A stretch of DNA of 46,554 bases from Theionarchaea archaeon (GTDB lineage Archaea > Methanobacteriota_B > Thermococci > Methanofastidiosales > SZ-28-30). How positions within the stretch are numbered: position 1 is the stretch's first letter; each line of letters starts with the position of its first letter. Below the pieces are notes generated by a model. That model ran no database searches, was not told the origin of the DNA, and saw only the letters and a program-made list of their open reading frames with translations. The position numbers were made by a program, and so were the translations under genes. This document shows, in pieces, positions 8,773-18,101 of this stretch. The stretch is from assembly GCA_018992565.1 (NCBI GenBank), contig JACVGW010000013.1, positions 1-46,554 on the forward strand, read 5' to 3'.

Positions 8773-11361
8773 TTAGTGTCTTTTCACAACGATGCCAAAG
8801 GGCAGAAGCAGCGCCATGAATGACAGCAGGGCGATACTTGCCTTTTTTATGACATTGACAGTAATTTGGTCATCATCCATGAAGGCACCATTGTGATACC
8901 CTTCCGCTCTGATGACGTGACTACCTTCTCCTGATTTCTTGGGTTTCCACAGATACTCAAAAGGTGGTGTGGTATCGGTGTAGGTCAGCGTTTCATCAAT
9001 GAAGAATCTGACCTCATCGATGCCTGATGTATCCACAGTAATGAGTACATGTCCTGAAACTGTTTCGCCATTCTGAGGATGTGTGATGGTCACATAATCT
9101 GGATTGTTGAAGACATTGACAGTTACGGAATCACTGCTTTTGCAGACGCCCGAGACATATCCCTCGATCTCTAGAGTATGGGTACCATCGGAACATAGGG
9201 TAGTGTCCCAGTTGTACTTGAAGGGTGCTGATGTGTCTTCCCCGAAATATGTCCCGTCAATGTACCACTTTACAGAGTCACAGTTGCTGTCAGCAGTACA
9301 TATAACGGTGCCTGAGATGATCTGATCATCTACTGGGTTGTTGATTGTCACATAATACAGAAGGGGAGGGTGCAGTGTAACAGTGACAATATCATTGTCT
9401 TTGTATACGCCAGAACAATAACCTTTCACTTCGATAGTGTAGGTGCCATCGGAGTATTGGGTGGTGTCCCAGTTGTATTGGAAGGGTGGTGTGGTGTCGG
9501 TGGATTTGAGTAAACCATCAATATAGAATTCCACAGTATCAATGCAGCCTGTGGTGGATGTGGTAACAGTGACGGTTTCTGAAACAGTTGCCCCGTTGGC
9601 GGGGTTCGTGATGGTGACAGAGTCATCGGGTGGAGGCTTCTTGGTAAGAAAAGGTGTCTCGGGATCTCCCACCAAGTTCCTCTCGTAGAAGCACCATCTG
9701 TAGGTGGAATTGCCCTGAGCTGAGGACGCCAAGTAGCTTCGTGCTTGATTCAGCATGTCACCGAATCTCTCTTTTCCATCACTCCAAGAAGCTCTGAATT
9801 CATTTATACAGAATTCACCGGAGTACATGCAGGCATCCAGTATGGAGAACCATCCATAGTTATCATTGTAGATTGCTGCAATTGCGCCATTGCCAGGGTC
9901 TTTGACGTATGCTTCTGCCAGGCAGTCGTTGGCCTCGATCTGCCCCGTGATGCAAGCGACACTGGTGGTCCAGGGCCAGAAGGTATTGGTCATACTGGCA
10001 ATGTCTGAATTGTACCAGCTTACTGTACCACCAATTTCGTAGTTGATGTAGTAGACATTGGTGCTTCCATGTCCAATGTGAGCCACTGCCAGAGGATTCT
10101 GGGCCCAGTGAGAGATCCATGCCGCTTTGGTAACAGTACCATCTTCTTCAAAGAGGTAGTCAATGGTGTAGTCATTAGGGATGTAGTCATCACAGCTGAA
10201 GGCTAGGCATCTGGAATCGGGAGTATTACCAGTCTGCACTCTTGACTGGTGGAGCAAGACCCTCTTGGGTTTGTCAGTCTGTTCATAAGCAATGATCTTG
10301 TTCACGAAGTCCTGAGCCTCCGCTACAGTCTCACATGGTGCACGGCCGACAGCCACTTCAGCATACCAGTCCACATCATCTGCGGGCTCACCATAGTAGC
10401 TGTCACCATCTGCATTATGAGTACCATCAAGGTGTGAGAAGTACATGTCTGCCAGCATACCGCTATCAGTGTACCCCCCAGTAGACACATAAAATCCTCG
10501 GTAGGGGACAGCAGCTATGTCTCCTCCCAGCAGGACATACTTCGTACCATTGTCTGTGTACTTGTCAATGATGAAGTTTCTCATCTTCATCTGGTTGTCT
10601 GCACCGCTGTAATTGGCAGCAATCCATGATACGGTGTAAACAGCAGATCCGTTGACAAATGGAGCTTTGAAGTCGGCCAACATCTGGAATGTGGGTTTCA
10701 TAGCATCGTTAGTGATAATAATGTACTCCTCATTCTGCAAGGGGACCGGCATCGGCCCATAGGTCTGCGCCATGTCAGGATTGTCTATAAGCCCTGTAAC
10801 ATCTTCTTTGTCGGCAGGCAATCCTGTATACAGCTCGTTCTTTGCACCCTTTTCGAATTGCACCTCTACAGTCATCTCGGAATAGAATATCACTGTTCCC
10901 GATTGTGGTTTGTACTGGACAGGGAAGAGATGGACATTCAATATTGCAAACCCTCGGCAGTAGTCTATACCGATGACCTGGAATACCTCCTTGGGGTACA
11001 GACTGTCAGAGTTGTATATGTCCTCATTTCGGCCAACTCTCACCGGAATATCACTAAAGGTGCAGGGAGGCTGGCCCCACGCCACAGCAATTCCTGTCTG
11101 AAGGACAGGAGTACTGGTCTTCACTCTTATGTCTTTGACTGTTGTATCCTGTGGTAGCAGAATTCGAGCAGCTCTATATGGAATGAGTGGCTCTCCTGGG
11201 AAGGATTGTAACTGGGAATTCTCAACCAAGAACTTTCCACATCCTCCCATGGTGGGGTTGAACGTGTAGTCAACACTGAACGTGTCATTGGCAAAACCAT
11301 GCACTGGAATACCCAAGCTCACCATCAGAGCAAAAAAGATCAGTATCTTTATACCTTTCAA
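8773..11361 (-). CDS. Secreted gingipain-like peptidase (family C25) with three Ig-like repeats and C-terminal hydrophobic tail
   Basis: His/Cys motifs VAHIGHGS and VACITGQ (cf. gingipain GHG and ACVNG); signal peptide; TTG start at 11361 preceded by GGAGGTGA; closely similar to the gene at 40041. Confidence 0.85.
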   Translation of the reverse strand: MKGIKILIFFALMVSLGIPVHGFANDTFSVDYTFNPTMGGCGKFLVENSQLQSFPGEPLIPYRAARILLPQDTTVKDIRVKTSTPVLQTGIAVAWGQPPCTFSDIPVRVGRNEDIYNSDSLYPKEVFQVIGIDYCRGFAILNVHLFPVQYKPQSGTVIFYSEMTVEVQFEKGAKNELYTGLPADKEDVTGLIDNPDMAQTYGPMPVPLQNEEYIIITNDAMKPTFQMLADFKAPFVNGSAVYTVSWIAANYSGADNQMKMRNFIIDKYTDNGTKYVLLGGDIAAVPYRGFYVSTGGYTDSGMLADMYFSHLDGTHNADGDSYYGEPADDVDWYAEVAVGRAPCETVAEAQDFVNKIIAYEQTDKPKRVLLHQSRVQTGNTPDSRCLAFSCDDYIPNDYTIDYLFEEDGTVTKAAWISHWAQNPLAVAHIGHGSTNVYYINYEIGGTVSWYNSDIASMTNTFWPWTTSVACITGQIEANDCLAEAYVKDPGNGAIAAIYNDNYGWFSILDACMYSGEFCINEFRASWSDGKERFGDMLNQARSYLASSAQGNSTYRWCFYERNLVGDPETPFLTKKPPPDDSVTITNPANGATVSETVTVTTSTTGCIDTVEFYIDGLLKSTDTTPPFQYNWDTTQYSDGTYTIEVKGYCSGVYKDNDIVTVTLHPPLLYYVTINNPVDDQIISGTVICTADSNCDSVKWYIDGTYFGEDTSAPFKYNWDTTLCSDGTHTLEIEGYVSGVCKSSDSVTVNVFNNPDYVTITHPQNGETVSGHVLITVDTSGIDEVRFFIDETLTYTDTTPPFEYLWKPKKSGEGSHVIRAEGYHNGAFMDDDQITVNVIKKASIALLSFMALLLPFGIVVKRH
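8850..9627 (-). repeat. Three tandem Ig-like domain repeats within the C25 protease
   Basis: Repeats starting DSVTITNPANGATVSETV, YVTINNPVDDQIISGTV and YVTITHPQNGETVSGHV, each with xxVxFYIDGxxxxxDTxPPFxYxW and S(D/E)GxxxxxxxGY. Confidence 0.75.
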
Positions 11362-11404
11362 GATTCTCACCTCCAATTCTTTGAATACATATTCTATGTT
11401 TTCA

Positions 11405-11437
11405 TGTTTATAAAGATTTTCATCATACAATATGATG
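11405..11437 (-). promoter_or_regulatory. C25 gene promoter: TATA box plus upstream inverted repeat CATCATA-CAA-TATGATG
   Basis: Minus strand CTTTATAAACA (11405-11415); perfect 7-bp-arm inverted repeat at 11421-11437. Confidence 0.5.
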
Positions 11438-11635
11438 GAATATTAGGAAATATTCCTGTTGGATTTCTGGAAATTAGCCACTTTCTTCTTGCTTGATTAT
11501 TCAGGAAAAGTCGCATAAAGGTGATCCCAGTCTTCAAGATTCTTCTTTGGTAAGAAAAGGAAGTTGATGTTGCAGATGCAGGGGGACTCCCAAAGGGGTT
11601 AACCCTCCGTGAAAGGGCACAGGGGTAGTATCTCT

Positions 11636-12532
11636 TCAGAAATATCGTATCCATGGGTAGTGAGCAAATACCCTGTGAAACCCAATAGCCTCATAAAACG
11701 TCTGTCCTGAACCCACAAATGCTACCGAAGCCCCCAGAGTCTTGCATCGTCTCAAGCCCTCCAGTACTGCAGCTTTCCCCAGTCCCATGAACCGATAATC
11801 TGGATCAGTAGCCACAGGTTCAACATATGCAACCCTGTTGACTTTCTCATACCACATTCCCGCATAAGAAACAAATTCCCCTTCAGGAGACTCTACCACA
11901 ATATTCAAGTCCTTCCTGAAGTTGGGGGCTGACTGCACCCTTTTCCGAAATTCTATCAAATCAGCAGGCACTTCTCCCGGATGGTTGAACCCACGGTATA
12001 AGACTCTGTTCACTTTACTGAGGTCGTTATCATCTTCCAGACTCTTAAGATGAAATCCCTCCTGTAATATAATCTGAGGAAATGGATCCACCATTGCAGA
12101 CTGTGAGGAGTACTCAGGGGAATTCGCATCCTGTCTGTAACCACGTGATCCAGCAACAGCCTCAAATTCTGAGTCGATATCACTAATAAAGGCCCTGATG
12201 TGCCGCCTTCCATTGCTCAATTCCGCAGAAAGATGAGTTTCAGCGTACTCGAGCATTTCCAATTTCAACTGAGTGAAATCTGGATGAATCTCGAAGTAGA
12301 CAGTACCGAATCGGTCTTCTATATGTGCCACACCCACAATATCTCCTGAATCCTCCCAGATGCCAAATCGTCTCAAATCAGGCTCTTTCAAATCATACGT
12401 GTAGTGCATGTACTCCCATCGGGGCTGCAGCCAGTTTGCAGACTTTTCACCCGGCACGTAGGTTGCAATCAGGAAATCTCCTACTCTTGCGAAGTCTTCT
12501 GAATGTCTGTAAGCTCTGACTTTGACACTCAT
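11636..12532 (-). CDS. GNAT family N-acetyltransferase
   Basis: C-term VAYVEPVATDPDYRFMGLGKAAVLEGLRRCKTLGASVAFVGSGQTFYEAIGF; N-terminal half looks like a second GNAT fold. Confidence 0.8.
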   Translation of the reverse strand: MSVKVRAYRHSEDFARVGDFLIATYVPGEKSANWLQPRWEYMHYTYDLKEPDLRRFGIWEDSGDIVGVAHIEDRFGTVYFEIHPDFTQLKLEMLEYAETHLSAELSNGRRHIRAFISDIDSEFEAVAGSRGYRQDANSPEYSSQSAMVDPFPQIILQEGFHLKSLEDDNDLSKVNRVLYRGFNHPGEVPADLIEFRKRVQSAPNFRKDLNIVVESPEGEFVSYAGMWYEKVNRVAYVEPVATDPDYRFMGLGKAAVLEGLRRCKTLGASVAFVGSGQTFYEAIGFHRVFAHYPWIRYF

Positions 12533-12572
12533 GCCATCATCTCACTATGAGTGTATGCTCCAGCCTGCCACA

Positions 12573-13037
12573 CTACCTATCACCTGCCTCATCCCAGTAG
12601 CAGTGTCTTTTTCCCTTGCTCAACCACTCTTCAAGCCCCATCTCTTTGATGTCTTTTAGATTCCTCATGTTGGATTCGTAATGGAGTCCATTGAACTTGG
12701 ATTTTAGGAGGTTGCAGGTCTCCAGTTCATCACATTCATAGCATGCGAAGAATCCTTTCTTCCTGCAGCATTTCGCAATGTGACAGAATACCTCCTCACC
12801 TTTTCTTTCTCTGCAGATTTTTGGACACCTCAGGTGAGTCATGAAGGTGAGCATCTCATAAAATTCCCAGTACTTCTCACCCTGTTCAGGGAACACACAT
12901 TGTATTGTCTGATTAACCTTATGAGTATCAACAACCACTTTCAGGCTATCTGCTGTATCTGCAAGTACCCCTGTGTAGCCGAGACAATCACCACAATATC
13001 CTCCGCAATATGCAAGCAATTCCTTTCTTTCCATCAT
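12573..13037 (-). CDS. DUF3795-like cysteine-rich protein
   Basis: YCGGYCGDCLGYTG...CPKICRERKGEEVFCHIAKCCRKKGFFACYECDELETCNLL. Confidence 0.7.
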   Translation of the reverse strand: MMERKELLAYCGGYCGDCLGYTGVLADTADSLKVVVDTHKVNQTIQCVFPEQGEKYWEFYEMLTFMTHLRCPKICRERKGEEVFCHIAKCCRKKGFFACYECDELETCNLLKSKFNGLHYESNMRNLKDIKEMGLEEWLSKGKRHCYWDEAGDR

Positions 13038-13093
13038 GTAGGGTTCTCCTCCCCCTGGATAGATATATCCCCAAGAAGGATGTCCATAATTCG

Positions 13094-13786
13094 TTACTCA
13101 GGAAGATGAATCGCTATTTCACAGCACTCGTCACCGGCAAGAACTGATTTCAGCAACTCCACATCGACTGGTTTCTGAAGTACATATTCCCAGATACCCT
13201 TATAGAACCCTGCTCCGCAATAGCAGTATGTTGGTGAGATAGTGATCCCTGATTGTACAGCATCTCTGACTCGTGGACAATGGCAGTACAGTGCTCTCCT
13301 CTTTGCCGGGTCCTTTTCTTCCATGTATTCTGTGATATAGCCGCTCTTAGGTATCTTTGTGGCAATGATGGTATTCCCTTTCTTGATTCCTGCCAGCCCC
13401 CATCCTCCGGTTATGATTTCATTGATGATATGATCCTCCAATCCTAACTCATCCCTCAGGAACAACTCAAATTGGTTCTGCAGCATTTGATGAACAGTGT
13501 CAATGTCCTGCGTTTCTTCAAATATTCTTCTGATTTCTCGTAACTGGGATGTGGGGTATTGACATGCACACCCAGTCATGATGTCTTTCCGATTCTTCTC
13601 TTCAACCAGGGAATCAAGAAGTTCCATGGCCCCCTTTGACCACCTGATTACGTCCTCTCGATTAGAGGTCACAGAGAAATTCTCACTGCCTGTCATAATC
13701 TTCTCCCTGACGTTTCTTTCAGCTTTTTCATCTAGCTGTCGAGAGAATTTAGCCAGCCATGCCTTCTCAAAATCCTCTTCCCTCAT
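13094..13786 (-). CDS. Cysteine-rich conserved protein (possibly DUF6144-like)
   Basis: Clustered motifs TGCACQYPTSQLREIR, ALYCHCPRVRDAV, TYCYCGAGFYKGIWE; ORF open from 13897 but MREEDFEKAWLAKF at 13786 is a likelier start. Confidence 0.55.
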   Translation of the reverse strand: MREEDFEKAWLAKFSRQLDEKAERNVREKIMTGSENFSVTSNREDVIRWSKGAMELLDSLVEEKNRKDIMTGCACQYPTSQLREIRRIFEETQDIDTVHQMLQNQFELFLRDELGLEDHIINEIITGGWGLAGIKKGNTIIATKIPKSGYITEYMEEKDPAKRRALYCHCPRVRDAVQSGITISPTYCYCGAGFYKGIWEYVLQKPVDVELLKSVLAGDECCEIAIHLPE

Positions 13787-13907
13787 GACATCACTCTCGC
13801 TTTTCCTAGGTATAGAATCGGTAAGAAAGGATACCTTAAATATGCTTTCATGACTTGAAATTTCTCTTAAGAACTCACTGTCTGCTCCAATTGACATTCG
13901 GATGAAT

Positions 13908-13942
13908 CACAAGAAGAAAAGGCAAAAAAAGAAAAAAATAGA
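13908..13942 (-). terminator. T-rich terminator after the OPT transporter
   Basis: Minus strand TATTTTTTTCTTTTTTTGCCTTTTCTTCTT directly past the stop. Confidence 0.4.
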
Positions 13943-15667
13943 TTATCTTGATCTCCTTATCATGTACACTCCTGTGGTTATCACCAGAAGCACCACAAAG
14001 ACCAGCAGCAATACCTGAAGAGACATCACCCTAGACAATCCAGCCACGAAAATCGCACCAGATACAAACCCTGCAATACCTTCTCCTCCCATCAGCCCTG
14101 CAGCAGTCAGAATACCTTCCTGAGTAACGTGGGGTGCCTTCCTATCTGTATACCATCGGATAATCCCGCCAATAAAGAACAGGAATCCAAAGGTCAACCC
14201 CAGGAACATGCCAATACCGAAGGCCATGAAGGATACGGGAAGGGTTTTCTTGGTGGCTCTCTGCAGGACTTCCAGCACAAAAGCAATACCAAACCCGGTC
14301 AGGAACACTGAAGGATACTTGAACCCAAAAATGCTGCCAGCCACCAGGACTGCCTGAGGCGCGGGCATCTCGGGAGTGAACAGAACAGCAGAGTAACCCT
14401 CGACGATAATCTTCAATATGATGGGGGCCATAATTCCTGCTGCAATAGCGCAGATGAAGTCAACTTTTATGATGTCTTTGGGCCGAGTATTGAGAATCTG
14501 AGCAGATTTGTAGTCATGGCCGATATCTCCCGCCAGAGCTGCTGCTACAGATACAAAGCACACCAGCATGAAAGCAGGTAAGTATCCCAATTCCTTGTCC
14601 ACAGCTGCATATATACCCAAACAGAGCAGTCCAATAATAATTCCGAATTGCTCTAATGGGTCAATATTTGTCTCTCCTGTCATTCGGGCAGCTACCGTGG
14701 CCATGATCCAGACGCCGGCCACTGATAGAATCGATGCGAGTACAGGAACACCCACTGCCACCAGGACCAAAAAGGCAATTACTGACCCAATCGGGGTAAA
14801 CCGGGTATACCAGGGAGCTCCTTTCCACCTGAACAATGGCAAGAAGATAGCTTTCGCCTTGGGAATGACGTATCCGACAAAGAACCCAACTCCTGAGCCA
14901 AGGACAAATCCCATTCCCAACTCTTGAACCAGTGTCCCTCCATCACCTGTAAATCCTGTGTGAACCAAGTAGGGAATGATAATCACCCAGCCAATGACTG
15001 ATCCTAGAAACCAAGAATTCACTGATGCTTTAGGTCCCAGTATGTATCCTATCCCCACACCCAATGGCATGGGATAGAGCGTGAAATAAATACCATATAC
15101 TGCCAGACCAGTAAGGGCAATCCCTCCAGGAAACCACAAATCTCTGGACAGTGCAAAAATACCTGTCAGCAAACCCACGAAGGCTACCAGATACGCATGG
15201 GTTCCCCCATGGAACTCTGCTTTCAGGACTTCTGCTCCTGCAGCCCCTGAGGGATAGGGAAGATTCTCTTCGTCAATGAAAGCTCTTCTCACGGGGATGG
15301 AGAGCAGCACTCCAAGAGCACCACCTGTGATACAGATCAAAGCCAGGGCCCACCATGAGGGCAATGGAATAGAGAGGCCTTTTGTCTGCTGTAGATATAT
15401 GATCCCCGGTATGGTGAACACTACTCCTGATGCCATCAATCCACCGATTGTTCCTCCTGCTTGTGCCACATTGATTTCATGAATGGAGGTCTTGAACATT
15501 TTGAGGGCAGCACCAGCTACAATGACAGAGAAAATGATGGGCCAGGGAAGGGCACCAATCTTGAGAGCAATGTATGAAGAAGTTGCAACTAGAAGTATGG
15601 TCAACATAACTGCAATTCCTAGCGCACGAATTGTGAATCCGCTTTCTCCTTGCTCTTCTGGAATCAT
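13943..15667 (-). CDS. OPT family oligopeptide transporter-like membrane protein
   Basis: Many TM segments; SSYIALKIGALPWPIIFSVIVAG, AGGTIGGLMASGVVFTIPG, DEENLPYPSGAAGAEVLKA. Confidence 0.8.
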   Translation of the reverse strand: MIPEEQGESGFTIRALGIAVMLTILLVATSSYIALKIGALPWPIIFSVIVAGAALKMFKTSIHEINVAQAGGTIGGLMASGVVFTIPGIIYLQQTKGLSIPLPSWWALALICITGGALGVLLSIPVRRAFIDEENLPYPSGAAGAEVLKAEFHGGTHAYLVAFVGLLTGIFALSRDLWFPGGIALTGLAVYGIYFTLYPMPLGVGIGYILGPKASVNSWFLGSVIGWVIIIPYLVHTGFTGDGGTLVQELGMGFVLGSGVGFFVGYVIPKAKAIFLPLFRWKGAPWYTRFTPIGSVIAFLVLVAVGVPVLASILSVAGVWIMATVAARMTGETNIDPLEQFGIIIGLLCLGIYAAVDKELGYLPAFMLVCFVSVAAALAGDIGHDYKSAQILNTRPKDIIKVDFICAIAAGIMAPIILKIIVEGYSAVLFTPEMPAPQAVLVAGSIFGFKYPSVFLTGFGIAFVLEVLQRATKKTLPVSFMAFGIGMFLGLTFGFLFFIGGIIRWYTDRKAPHVTQEGILTAAGLMGGEGIAGFVSGAIFVAGLSRVMSLQVLLLVFVVLLVITTGVYMIRRSR

Positions 15668-15843
15668 GCAATCACCGCATCCCGGCTCGACAATTGATTA
15701 TATAAACGTTTTGTAAAAAGTATATAGAAGACTGAAATCTTCTATAGTATGTATAGAGTCCAGGAATTGGTGGACCACCCTGAGCAAAAATTGATGAACT
15801 GCCAGCAGCACACCTTTTTAACTGAAAGCGAATTCTGAATACC

Positions 15844-16608
15844 ATGGCTGACATTGTCTTCTTTTTTGTGCTGGGTGTCATTCAGGGTATTCTGGAATGG
15901 CTCCCCGTCTCAAGTTCGGGAAATATCACACTGCTTCTGGTCAACGTATCTCATGTCTCCTTCTCTGAAGCAGTGAGAGTATCTTTCTTTCTACATGCTG
16001 GCACAATGCTGTCCGTAATAGTAAAATTCAGACAGAGACTATACGAACTAGCGAAAGAGGTTATGTACAGAGAGAAAACGCCATTTGTATATTTCTATGT
16101 GGTGGCCACTCTGCTCTCGTGCCTCATTGGTGTGACATTCTACTGGCTGCTGGAGCTTGAAATACCAGATATGGTAGGTTCCCTCTTGATTGCATTCTTC
16201 CTGATTATTACAGGAATAATCATCAGGACTAGAAAAGAAGGATTGAAGACAATGCAGGAACCAACACTCAAAGATGCATGCCTGGTGGGCATAGCCCAGG
16301 GGGTTGCAGTCATTCCTGGAATATCCCGGAGTGGGACCACCATTGCAGCTCTGCTTTCACGGGGTATAAACCAAAAGGATGCACTTGAAACTTCATTTCT
16401 GCTGTCAATTCCTCCCGTTTTGGGGTTGATGATCCTGACATTTTCTGGATTTCAGCCTGTATATCTCCTCAGTCTAGTGGTTTCTTTTGCATTCAGCCTT
16501 GTATCCATGGAAATTCTCTTGAGAGCAGCCAGGAAGCTTGATTTCAGCTGGTTTTGTTTTGCTGTTGCACTGATGACTATCCTGATTGTGGGTGTACAGG
16601 TTGTGTAG
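15844..16608 (+). CDS. uppP: Undecaprenyl-diphosphatase family protein (UppP/BacA-like)
   Basis: LGVIQGILEWLPVSSSGNITLL and GVAVIPGISRSGTTIAALLSRGI match the two UppP signatures. Confidence 0.8.
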   Translation: MADIVFFFVLGVIQGILEWLPVSSSGNITLLLVNVSHVSFSEAVRVSFFLHAGTMLSVIVKFRQRLYELAKEVMYREKTPFVYFYVVATLLSCLIGVTFYWLLELEIPDMVGSLLIAFFLIITGIIIRTRKEGLKTMQEPTLKDACLVGIAQGVAVIPGISRSGTTIAALLSRGINQKDALETSFLLSIPPVLGLMILTFSGFQPVYLLSLVVSFAFSLVSMEILLRAARKLDFSWFCFAVALMTILIVGVQVV

Positions 16609-16720
16609 TCCGGATTCGTCCAGATAACTGAGCTCTGGGGCAAATTGTAGCTAAAAAAAGAAGTGGCTGAGCTCATCAGTCTGAGCACAGCGTCTCCACC
16701 TACAGAACATTACATGGTCA

Positions 16721-17875
16721 CTAGGTCATGGCCTCCAGGATCTCTCTGGGCTGGTGCACTTCACCACCGATCTTGGATATGGGTACAGATTCAACACAGG
16801 AATACTCCCTGATGGGGTGAACCATCTGGCCAAGGTTCATCTCCGGGACGTAAATCTTCTTTACTGTCTGACCAATTCTCTCCATCTCCTTGATGGGGAA
16901 GGGCCAAATGCTGATCATCCTGAAATATCCTGCTTTGATCCCTTTCTTCCTGGCCATTTCCACAGCAGTCAGGGCAGACCGTGCAGTGATCCCATATGAT
17001 ACGACAGCCACATCTGCGTCGTCCATGTACTTCTCTTCATACATGGTGATCTTCTCTCTATCCCTGGTGATCTTTTCTATCATCCGGGTGACCATACGGG
17101 TGTGTATTTCTGGGTTGTCCGTTCTGGGAAGCCCCCTTTCATCATGGGTCAGCCCTGTAACATATGTCTTATACCCGGACCCAAAGGGAGCAAATTCAGG
17201 CACCAGACTCCCCTTATGGGTGTACCCAGTCCTGAAAGGCACATATTCGCCTTTTTCAATAGTCGCTAGAACCCTGTTCACAGTCTCGACCTCATCGGGA
17301 ATGACAATTTTCTCCCGCATGTGGCCTACGTCTGCATCCATCAACAGAACCACAGGATTCCTGTACTTTTCAGCCATATTGAAGCAATGAATGGTCAAGT
17401 CCATGGTTTCCTGGACAGAATTGGGAGAAAACGCAATGATCTCGTGGTCACCATGCGTTCCCCATCTGGTCTGCAGCATATCACCTTGGGCTGCCATGGT
17501 TGGCTGCCCTGTTGAGGGTCCTGATCTCTGGACATTGACGATCACACAGGGAGTCTCTGTCATGCAGGCATATCCAATATTCTCCATCATTAAGGAGAAC
17601 CCGGGACCGGATGTGGCAGTCATGGATTTTACTCCTGCCCACGAAGCCCCAATCACCGCAGAGATGGAGGCAATCTCATCTTCCATTTGCATGTACACGC
17701 CGCCCACTCTGGGCATCATCTGAGACATGGCTTCTGCAGTTTCAGTTGCAGGAGTGATGGGGTACCCTCCAAAAAAGGTGCATCCTGCCAGTAGCGCCCC
17801 ATACGCACAGGTAATGTCTCCCTGCTCAAACTGCACTTTGGGCCCTAACACGTTCTTGACTTTTTCCATGTCCAT
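16721..17875 (-). CDS. korA: 2-oxoacid:ferredoxin oxidoreductase subunit alpha (KorA-like)
   Basis: GGYPITPATETAEAMS, QMEDEIASISAVIGASWAG, SGPGFSLMMENIGYACMTETP; GGAGGA upstream of ATG at 17875, overlapping the ferredoxin-like gene by about 50 nt. Confidence 0.85.
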   Translation of the reverse strand: MDMEKVKNVLGPKVQFEQGDITCAYGALLAGCTFFGGYPITPATETAEAMSQMMPRVGGVYMQMEDEIASISAVIGASWAGVKSMTATSGPGFSLMMENIGYACMTETPCVIVNVQRSGPSTGQPTMAAQGDMLQTRWGTHGDHEIIAFSPNSVQETMDLTIHCFNMAEKYRNPVVLLMDADVGHMREKIVIPDEVETVNRVLATIEKGEYVPFRTGYTHKGSLVPEFAPFGSGYKTYVTGLTHDERGLPRTDNPEIHTRMVTRMIEKITRDREKITMYEEKYMDDADVAVVSYGITARSALTAVEMARKKGIKAGYFRMISIWPFPIKEMERIGQTVKKIYVPEMNLGQMVHPIREYSCVESVPISKIGGEVHQPREILEAMT

Positions 17876-18101
17876 GAGTATCCTCCTCCAGTTCTTCATC
17901 TTTGGTAACGGAAATAGCGAAGTCGGGGCAGATCAGTTCACACAAGCGACATTCAACGCACTGATCTCCTCTCACCACTTTGGGTGGGAAAACCCCTTTC
18001 TTGTTCAGCTCCTCTGAAGGTTCAAAAACCTTCTGCGGGCAGAACAAAACACACAATCCACATCCTTTGCATAAATCCTCATCAACGTGAATATCAGTCA
18101 T
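17826..18101 (-). CDS. korD: KorD-like 2x[4Fe-4S] ferredoxin subunit
   Basis: HVDEDLCKGCGLCVLFCPQKVF...GDQCVECRLCELICPDFAISV. Confidence 0.8.
   Translation of the reverse strand: MTDIHVDEDLCKGCGLCVLFCPQKVFEPSEELNKKGVFPPKVVRGDQCVECRLCELICPDFAISVTKDEELEEDTHGHGKSQERVRAQSAV

Noticed and set aside
15672-15881. 69-aa minus-strand ORF between the OPT and uppP genes
   Set aside because: Overlaps the uppP start and lacks any family resemblance; likely spurious.
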